Program-made: the position numbers and the translations under genes | Notes under the pieces: generated by a model | Told to the model about the DNA's origin: nothing | The model's input: the letters and a program-made list of their open reading frames with translations, nothing else | Databases searched by the model: none | Origin: Eimeria necatrix | Taxonomy: Eukaryota > Apicomplexa > Conoidasida > Eucoccidiorida > Eimeriidae | Length of the DNA stretch: 64,000 nt | Reading direction: 5' to 3' | Assembly: GCF_000499385.1 (NCBI RefSeq) | Contig: NW_013655295.1 | Coordinates: 141,501-205,500, forward strand | Shown: positions 56,721 to 64,000 of the stretch, piece after piece | Layout of the letters: each line of letters begins with the position of its first letter | Numbering within the stretch: the stretch's first letter is position 1

Positions 56721-59393
56721 ATGCCGCGGCGCTCCGGTGTCCCCGCTCAAATGCTGCCTGAGGAAGCAGGCGTTTGGCTGACCTCACAGTTGCTGCCGGC
56801 TGAGATAGCTCGCCTACGACTGCTCTTCAATGAATTTGACCGAGACAAAGACGGGCGACTTGATGCCCGCGACATAGCCAGAGAAATGCGTCAAGATGGC
56901 ATAGTGCTGCCCCTTGCGCAACTTCAGGAATGTGTGTGGTGAGGTACCGACAGTTCTCTTCTGTCCAAGCAGGAGCAATACCAACGGCGTTTCTGGAATG
57001 ACCAATATCAACGGCCGCTGCGCCTGCATTAGCAGCAGCTGTTTCAGTAGCTCTTGTAACGCTTCCCCAAGGGACATAATAGCAATGGCAGCTGCAGCAG
57101 TAGTACAGGTAGAATCTATTCAACCACCAGCCGTAGAGACTATGGTAGACTGTGAGATCAATTCCTCCTCTCTCAAAACAATCAAGTTAGGGCAAGATCA
57201 ACTAAACACAACGCAGCATGCCAGACCCCTAATCCATGGGGTAGCTGGCAGCTTTCGAAATTAGTTCTAAAGACATTCGGACAGCTGCCATTTTATTGTC
57301 ATTTCAGCAACTGCTGCTGCCGTTGCCGCAGCGCCCGGTGTAGACGCTGATATAGGTGCTGCGTTGTGTGTTAGCGTTACTAATGCTGCCGGTTCTGCTG
57401 CAGCACTTGAGGGCGCTGCAGTCGGCCATACTATTGCTGCGGTGAACGCAGCTGCCTTTTGCTCTCAAACTCGTGTTTCAATAACCACCGCTGAGTCGTT
57501 CTTGTACTGCAGCTGGTTTTGCACCAGTTGCACTAGTCAGTGTTAGTCTGTGCCTTCAGGGAGGCGGACTCTGACGGGGATGGCAATCTAGATCTTCTGG
57601 ACTTTTTGTGTCTATACGCCCGAGGGAAGAGAATGGGTTTGGCTCGCGAGGCGCAGTTGCTGCAGCATTACGTCTTATATCGCCTCATGGTTCCTCCTGG
57701 CTCGCACAGGGGATTTATTCGCTACGATGATGCCTTGATGTATCTTTGCCAGGTCAAAGTAGAACTAATATCTGCATGAGTTTCATTGGACAATGATGTA
57801 TTCGAAGAAACATGCATGCCTGTGTGTATGTGCAGAGTGTATTAGGAGGCTGGCAAAGTTGTTTTTATCAAGGTGTCACTGATATTTGTTGCGTCTAAGT
57901 GCTTCTAGACAGATTGTTGAGTTCACATTCTTGGGCTGTATAGGGCTAATGTATCTTTGTCAGGTTATGGACAGAGAAGCCGCCCTTACGAACCTCAAAA
58001 ATATGTTTGGCACCAAAGAAGCTAATTGTACGCTAGGATAGAACAACTCATGCCCTGCAGCAAGACACAAAACTATATCTAGCGGCAGATGCAGGAAAAG
58101 CCTAGAGACGCACATGAAGACAGATACAGAAAAAGACCCGTTGAGACAAGGACAGTGATAGTTAAGGACAGACACCGCCAGTCTGAACACACAGCTGTTC
58201 GTGACAGCTCGAATACAGGCAAGCGCCTAGGAGTGAACTGAGCCTCGCATGCGATTAAGTCATGCAAGAATCTGGTTTGGTTGTATGAACAGCTCTCAAG
58301 GCAGCAGCTTGGATGAGGGTCTTGGGGTCTGCGTTATGGGCGGAGGCGTCGCCGTTGGTCGATGCCACAAAGCATCATAAGCAAGAGCAACGGCGCATGC
58401 AGAGGCCATTCAGGCCAGACTACCAGCCTCAAGCGGTTGTAGATGCGCAGCTAGACACACAAAAGCTTGTAAGCAGCCACCAACACGCAGCAGCAACGGT
58501 AGCAGCGTCAGTGGCGGCAGCAGCACCAGTAGTAACAGCACTACCACCAGTAGTAGTAGCACTACAGGCAGCAGAAGCAATATTAAAAGCCCTTGTAGGA
58601 TTAGCAACAACGAAATCAGCAGTACCGTGCTCAACGTTCCTAACTGGAATGGCCGTGGATGGTCGGACCATCAAATGACTCCCAGAACCAAAGCAGCGGC
58701 AGCACAAGCTTCCCTGGCAGAGTACAACATGATACAGACAAAATCAAATGAAGAAAAACACACAGGCAGCAACAGCAAATGATAGAGAAAGAGATAAGTT
58801 GAAAGGCAGGCAAGGGAACAAAAAGGAACGGTCAAAGAGGCACACGCAGCGGTAAAACGAAAGGGAGCTGCAGATGCAAAATCAACAGAAATTGAGCTTA
58901 CACAGACAGCATTTTGCACAGCAATGACGCAGGCAGTGAAATGCAGGTGCCGATGAGACAGCAGGTATTCAACATGGCATAGGCTCCAACTGCGTTGCTT
59001 CTTCCTTCTGCTGTTGCATTCTTGCTGCACTACCGCTGCCATTGCTGCTTCTGTCGTCAACGATACAGGAGACTGCTGGAGTAAAAGCGTCGGCAAGCCG
59101 ATACGGTGTGCCCAGAGCTCAACTGTGGCAGCTTACTCTGCGTTTGTTGCTTGCTCTCTTTGGTGCTTTTTTTCCTTCAGCAAGAAGAATACAGAGCAGC
59201 AAAAGCATCGTTGTGTTTGCCAGCCAATGATGGGGTTTCTCTGAAGGTTTCTGAGGGCCCACGCAGTTCCGTGATCTTCAACACCTTCAGCAAAACGCAC
59301 GCAAAAGCACTCCCAAAAAGCATGTGCGGGGTCTCAAATGCACGAAGTAGCAGAGGGAGTAGTTCGCGTCGCAGTGAGACGCCATTTACTTGA
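56721..59393 (+). CDS. Two-EF-hand calcium-binding protein, five exons
   Basis: Exons 56721-56938, 57560-57752, 57964-58027, 58293-58468 and 59181-59393 keep phase to a TGA and give 287 residues. EF loop 1 is D40-x-D42-x-D44-G-R-L-D48-x-x-D51; loop 2 starts 36 residues later, as in calmodulin, with D76-S-D-G-D-G-N-L-D-L-L-D87. The first splice falls between the two hands (Cys-Val-Trp-Glu-Ala-Asp). After the hands come a helical stretch and a Ser/Arg-rich C-terminus. Both loops have Asp, not Glu, at position 12. The introns are triplet-rich. I do not recognise the subfamily. The last two exons rest on phase and splice sites, and a shorter form ending at 58041 or 57779 by intron read-through is possible. 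Confidence 0.7.
57736..57965 (+). repeat. Near-identical sequence at both ends of EF-hand intron 2
   Basis: TGATGTATCTTTGCCAGGT at 57736-57754 straddles the donor (CAG|GT) and TAATGTATCTTTGTCAGGT at 57947-57965 straddles the acceptor (CAG|GT). They match at 17 of 19 bases, and the splice falls at the same place in both. This is the pattern expected if a coding stretch was tandemly duplicated and the DNA between became an intron. Confidence 0.8.
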
Positions 59394-61023
59394 AGGCCAT
59401 GAGCTGTCTTTGCTGCATCGACGATGCTGCAGCAGCAGCTGTATCTCGGCCAGAGGCATCATCTGCATCAGTATTCGCAGCAGTATCTAAAGCTGCTGCT
59501 GCAGCGGTTGCTGATGAATTGCTATGCTCGAGGGAGCCAAAGCCGCAGCAGCAGCTGGTGCTCGTGTAGCTATCCTTTTTGTTTGCGCTCGTGCATTGCT
59601 GCACTTAAATAGTTTAGTAAGAAACTGAACTGTATGCAGTGATCCTCTTCAAGGTAAAAAACGAGGATTTCGCATCGTGGTCAAGGCGTCTCTTGATAAA
59701 ACAGCAAATATTCGACTGTAGAAATATCGTTTTTGGCGTGCCACTCTGAATAACTAGGTCTTTCCGCATCCTATCTTTTCAACGATATGCTAGGGAAGCA
59801 AATCCTCAAGGCCAGGAGCCACTGAAGTCCAGATGAGGAGAGTTGTTGTGTTACACTAAGTAACTCAATTGGTATTTAATGCGTTTCTACACCATAGTGC
59901 CAAAACCAGCTTGATGGAGCTCGCCAAGGCGTATAAGTCTAGTTCTTCCAAGGGCGTGCTGAGCGCGTGAGGTTGCGTGCTACTCTAGCGGCTGCAGCTT
60001 GGTGAGCATGGTCTACCATCGTGTAGACTGCTCTATAGTACGTCGTCATGTTGCGATCCGCCAGGGAAGCTTGTGTTGCCACCGCTCAGGCTCGTGGAGT
60101 CATTTGACTGCCCGACCATCCATGGTTATTCAGATCTTTGCATGCAATGAGATAGGGCCAAACGACTCGGTTTCTTAACGAGGTTCAGTTTGCTCTCCGT
60201 CGCTTGGCATTGAGCTGTCGTGAGCAGAGGCATTTCGTTCTGGTGCTGCGTGTGCCTTTTTCTCCCTAGCTGTATCTGTCTTCATTTTAAGGAATCTGAT
60301 TCTGTGTCCGGTGGGACGCGTTTTTTTGAGGGCAAGGCTACTATTTACTGATGCTCCTCTTCACGCTCTCGGATGCTACCTGTGCTGAACCTTAGTTTTG
60401 TTTCGCTGGCCTTGAGTCCGCCTCTGCACTCAAGCATCGCGTTCGAATGAGGCAGGGTAAAATTTTAAACTTGATTTATTCAACATGCTGCAGCAGCTCC
60501 ACGAACCACTGTTCATGCGCTTGCTCCCCGCGGCACTTTTTCATGATGCGTCTTCTTCGATTTAGTCGCTAAATTCGTAGTAGAAACATTTACAAAAATC
60601 GTTGTCAGGCACTCTGATTATGTCAAAGCATTGACTGTGAATTACACAGTGCAGTTTAGTGCCCGTACGAAAACGGTATCGAAAACGGTAGATCCGCTTC
60701 GGAGATACCAACGGCAGCCGGATACCACGCTTCGAGTACAGCCGCGGGAATCCAATTTTCTTTTGGGAATGCAATCTCCCTCCCGTATTGCCCAGTTGCC
60801 TCAGACCACTATTTCGAGAAGTCAAGTGCCTCGGCACATCATACCGGCGCATGTCATACGTATTCTGGCTTGGGGCTGCATAGCGCACCCCAGGCTGTGG
60901 GGGCTGCCACAACACAGGTTGGAAGTGAGACTGTGGGATCTTGGAAGTTGCCGTTGTTTTCGTTTGGTATTGGTTCAAGCTGGGCTCAGCTACCAGGAAT
61001 AGACTGAATTTGTGCAGCAGACG
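59394..61023. other. Intergenic region, no gene seen
   Basis: Starts with triplet-rich DNA to about 59570, then ordinary composition. Short frames on both strands, including a minus frame at 60562-60978, have no recognisable motif. The promoter and 5' UTR of the RPS11 gene should lie near its right end, where the base composition is mixed and no TATA-like signal stands out. Confidence 0.45.
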
Positions 61024-62519
61024 ATGTCGGCAACACAGCAGGATGTGCAGGTGCGTTCAATCTAGGCTATGCCCCTCTCGAGGCTTCGTGGAGTCGCTGC
61101 ATTTTGGCCAGTTCGCCCTTTAACCTTTTGGAAAACATCGGAGATGCTCTTCATTAGGCCCTGACTTCTGGGTTTAGCGCATATCCTGTGTACCGCAGCC
61201 GATATTGTCGAAGCAGAGGCCGCCAAGGGGCTTAAGAGAAATGGCGAAACGCCTCAATGTAGTTTTTATGTGGCCATCGTTGACGAATTATCTGCATTTA
61301 TAATTGTTGTGGCGTTTGTTCTAGATGCGAAGTCGTGACTGTGCTTTTGAAGTGGAGTCATTGGTTTTCTCACTCCAGAGCATGATCGTTGCATTTCGAG
61401 CTTATGGGTGGAGAATCCCGGCACATCTACGGCGCGTCTTGTAGTAATTCGTTGAGTATCATCAATGATCAGATGGTGCACGGGCTTAAGGCGCTGCACT
61501 GTTAGTCACACCAACGAAGGATACTGGGCGGCGGACAGTGTTGCCTCAACATGTTTGTGTTGTGTTCCTGGATGCAGACAGAGAAGGCTTTTCAGCGCCA
61601 GCATGGGGCGTCTCAGCTGGCATTGGCCCAGTCTTCGAAGAAAAGGGGAAAGGCGAGATACTGGAGGGTAGGCGCTTGTCGTAAGCACTTGATTAGCACT
61701 TGATTGGACATGAGGGTGCTTCTCCTACAACAACGTAGCAAGCAACTACTAGAAATTTTCCGATTGGCTACTCCCTTTTACTGCTGTGTGGAATTGCTTG
61801 GCCCTCAGGAGGTAGGCTTAGGTTTTGCCACGCCTCGTCTTGCAAAGGAAGGCACCTACGTTGATAAGAAATGCCCATTCACTGGCAACGTCTCGATTCG
61901 TGGCCGCATCATCAAGTGAGCGCTGCATACTCTGCCTATTTTTGCATAGTTGGAGGCATAGTTGCGGCTCGTTTTGCAGTCAAAGCATATTACTAGTGAG
62001 GTAGTTTGCGGTGAGAGTGCACGTTTGTTACCACTCCGGTTATTTAGGTTACTGTAGTTGCGGTGTCTCAGAAGAATTTGTGGCGTATTGTTGTATTTTG
62101 AAATTGGCTGAGTTCTCCGCTTCATGATTTACAGGGGTATGGTGATTTCCGCCAAAATGAAGCGCTGCGTGGTCATCCGTCGCACATACCTGCACTTCGT
62201 CAGGAAGTACTCCCGTGTGGAGAAGCGCCATAAGAACGTGACATGCCACCTTTCCCCCTGCTTCGAGCAAGTCAAGGAAGGCGACATTGTCACTGCTGGG
62301 CAGTGCAGGTGGGTTATGTCTGTTGTCTAGTTCCATTGAACGTCCCTGCATCAGCGTGTAGTGCACGCATGCTCCCAAATTGTGTTGGCCATTTGCGTCT
62401 AATGGCTTTTTGATGTGCGTGCGCGCAGGCCCCTCTCGAAGACGATTCGCTTTAACGTGCTGAAAGTCGAGAGCAATCAAGTATTTGGTAACGTGCGCAA
62501 ACAGTTCCGCCTCTTCTAA
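61024..62519 (+). CDS. RPS11: 40S ribosomal protein S11 (uS17), five exons
   Basis: Exons 61024-61050, 61578-61667, 61809-61915, 62135-62308 and 62429-62519 keep phase to a TAA and give 162 residues, close to the usual 158. The first exon is only 27 bases (Met-Ser-Ala-Thr-Gln-Gln-Asp-Val-Gln) and joins to Thr-Glu-Lys-Ala-Phe-Gln, the conserved N-terminal motif. The core has [52 protein letters not shown] and HLSPCF, then [15 protein letters not shown], all typical of uS17. It binds 18S rRNA in the small subunit. The middle of exon 2 (KKRGKARYW) differs more than the rest. No triplet-repeat run occurs in this gene. Confidence 0.96.
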
Positions 62520-63612
62520 GGGCGCGCGCTTAACAGCTGGTGGCAGTCAAAACGCCTGATGTGGAGCCCATTTGGGTGCCTACAAAGGTCGCTTTTTCAC
62601 AAACATTGTTTGATCTAGTCCTGTTACTGCTGCTTCAGAAGCCGTTCGAAACGGCCAATTGCTGGGAAGACTTGCTAAGATGCTTAGGCACACTAGTGCG
62701 AGTTTAAGTTTTTTGGGTTTGAGTGTTCGGGTTGAGCATGAGAGCTTGACATAGGTGAATCAATTATTTCGCCCAAAGCCAATAACTTCGAGAAAATGGA
62801 GTGCTCCCTAAGTAGTCACCGCGCGAATCCCTAGCGGGAAAGTGTGTGCGGCAACCGGCTGCTAGAGCTAAGCCGAGGGGTGAGACACTGGAGAGCCTTT
62901 TTGCTAGAGGTTGGTAGCGTGAAAACACAAGCAAAATCAAGTGGCCAGTGTCGCGTGGTTTGCACGGTGGGCCGGCAGAGTGCTAGCAGACAACCTAACG
63001 CCAAGCTGCATGTAGCGCTGTTCCATGAGCGCTTCCGCATCAGACGCCTCTGAGATTGAAAAGTCTACTTCCTACGACGGCGGGGGACTACCCGCTTAAA
63101 AGCTGGTCTCGTAAAATAAAACGGTCCTCCACTGCTCCCCTGGTGCCACACTGCGGTTACAGCTACAGCGCCGATCTGATATTTTGAATCCGCCCACCAT
63201 TCACGGCGTCACTCCGTCGAGACTCATTTTCGTTGTTTTCATCGGCCCATACGCAACTGCTTCTGCTTCTCATTCAAATAGCCACGCACCACCACTGGGG
63301 GAGGATATGGCGAGCTCGGGAACGTCCCCCGCTTGTCCCTTCGCTTCCATTTGTTTTCGTACTTTCGTAGTGGAGGATCGCAGACGCTTTGGAAGCTGAA
63401 AACACAACACACCTCACCGCTTAAATAAAAGAAAAATTTAAGCTGCATTGCTCCCCGGAAGAGTGTTCCCTACTGATAGGAGCAAATGCACATCGACACG
63501 CTTGCATGGTGCAACGCTTTCTGATGTAGACCCCCCACCTCACAGGTAGTTCGAAACTCATGTGGCTACCTGGTGCTATGTAGGCTGATGTCCAGCAAAT
63601 TACACAGTTGAT
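62520..63612. other. Gap between convergent genes, no gene seen
   Basis: Holds the 3' UTR of RPS11 and the 3' end of the minus-strand gene that begins beyond the window. Short frames at 62844-63053 (+) and 63184-63399 (+) lack any known motif. Confidence 0.45.
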
Positions 63613-64000
63613 TCATCTCATGAAGAGTTGAACACATGAGTTAAGTGCAATCCGATTCACCAAAATGCGGAGTCGTCCATCATTCTCAAAGCTCTCTCGG
63701 GGTCGTAGTTTGCACGATGTAGTAGCTTGTAAGCAAATTCTGGGGAGAATGGCTGCCATCCAGGGCGAACCTTCCACCTCTTTGAGCACCTGCAACAGGA
63801 CAGTAAGTCGAACCTGCAGCTTTGTTAGCTCTGCTAACGAGAACGAGCGCGGCGCATGCAGAAATGCGTCCTCAACTCTCTCGGTGAGGTTTCGAAACTT
63901 TGCGACAAAGAAATGTGGCGCTAACTTGATTAGAAACTCCGCCAGATCCTTCTGTGACGTGATGCATGACTTCGTCGCTCTTTCTGCCAGGCATTGCTGT
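63613..64000 (-). CDS. 3' part of an unrecognised minus-strand gene
   Basis: Reading leftwards from the window edge one frame is open for about 128 codons to a TGA at 63615-63613. The peptide is mostly helical, with Leu-Ala-Glu-Phe-Leu-Ile-Lys-Leu-Ala-Pro-His and Phe-Arg-Asn-Leu-Thr-Glu-Arg-Val-Glu patterns. The frame may leave by a splice site before the stop. Helical-repeat organelle RNA proteins (RAP/FAST-type) look like this, but there is no defining motif here. Confidence 0.4.
   Translation of the reverse strand, partial: QQCLAERATKSCITSQKDLAEFLIKLAPHFFVAKFRNLTERVEDAFLHAPRSFSLAELTKLQVRLTVLLQVLKEVEGSPWMAAILPRICLQATTSCKLRPRESFENDGRLRILVNRIALNSCVQLFMR

Noticed and set aside
57753..57779. 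EF-hand exon 2 reading on to a stop at 57779
   Set aside because: CAG|GTCAAAG is a usable donor, and the exon at 57964 continues in phase with a conserved-looking helix. Read-through adds only eight odd residues.
1..64000. Transposons, viral genes, CRISPR arrays, rRNA and tRNA genes
   Set aside because: No transposase, integrase or reverse-transcriptase motif, no regularly spaced array and no RNA-gene signature was found on either strand. The repeats seen are simple triplets and short tandem copies.

Overview
This is nuclear DNA of a eukaryote, most likely a coccidian apicomplexan of the Eimeria/Cyclospora type. Genes are split by many short GT-AG introns. Both coding and non-coding DNA carry dense CAG/CTG triplets that become Ala, Gln and Ser runs in whatever frame is read. 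The first gene belongs to the cysteine repeat modular protein (CRMP, GCC2/GCC3) family, which is known from apicomplexans. The genus call is an inference, since no rRNA or marker gene is present. All exon joins were made by eye from open frames, splice signals and reading phase. Where a full set of exons keeps phase to a stop I say so.

Layout. 1-16778 (+): 3' part of a large CRMP-family gene, with about 20 short exons of cysteine modules, a beta-propeller-like part, GCC2/GCC3 repeats, a block of about nine membrane segments and a long basic tail. 19341-20830 (+): NOL12/Rrp17-type nucleolar protein, five exons. 20831-24617: no gene recognised, but a strong stem-loop at about 23025. 24618-33765 (-): TBC1D23-like protein (TBC, rhodanese and C-terminal PH-like domains), ten exons, greatly enlarged by Ala/Gln/Ser tracts. 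33766-39861: no supported gene. 39862-43441 (+): eIF3 subunit G, nine exons. 44310-50298 (-): unrecognised gene with beta-propeller-like exons and a coiled-coil end, weakly like Nup88/Nup82. 51334-54252 (+): LIM-type zinc fingers joined to a DA1-like HExxH peptidase domain. 56721-59393 (+): two-EF-hand protein, five exons. 61024-62519 (+): ribosomal protein S11, five exons. 63613-64000 (-): end of an unrecognised gene that runs off the window.

The triplet-rich zone runs from about 24.8 to 54.3 kb, with a second patch at about 56.5-59.5 kb. The flanks (1-24 kb and 59.6-64 kb) are nearly free of it. This fits the alternating repeat-rich and repeat-poor segments described for Eimeria chromosomes. 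The genes are not an operon and share no pathway: invasion/rhoptry surface (CRMP), ribosome biogenesis and translation (NOL12, eIF3G, RPS11), endosome-to-Golgi tethering (TBC1D23-like) and possible ubiquitin-linked proteolysis (DA1-like).

Best leads: the DA1-like peptidase with an intact HELLH motif; a TBC1D23 homologue that keeps both catalytic fingers its human relative is reported to lack; an EF-hand gene intron whose two ends look like a tandem duplication; and eIF3G without its usual zinc knuckle.
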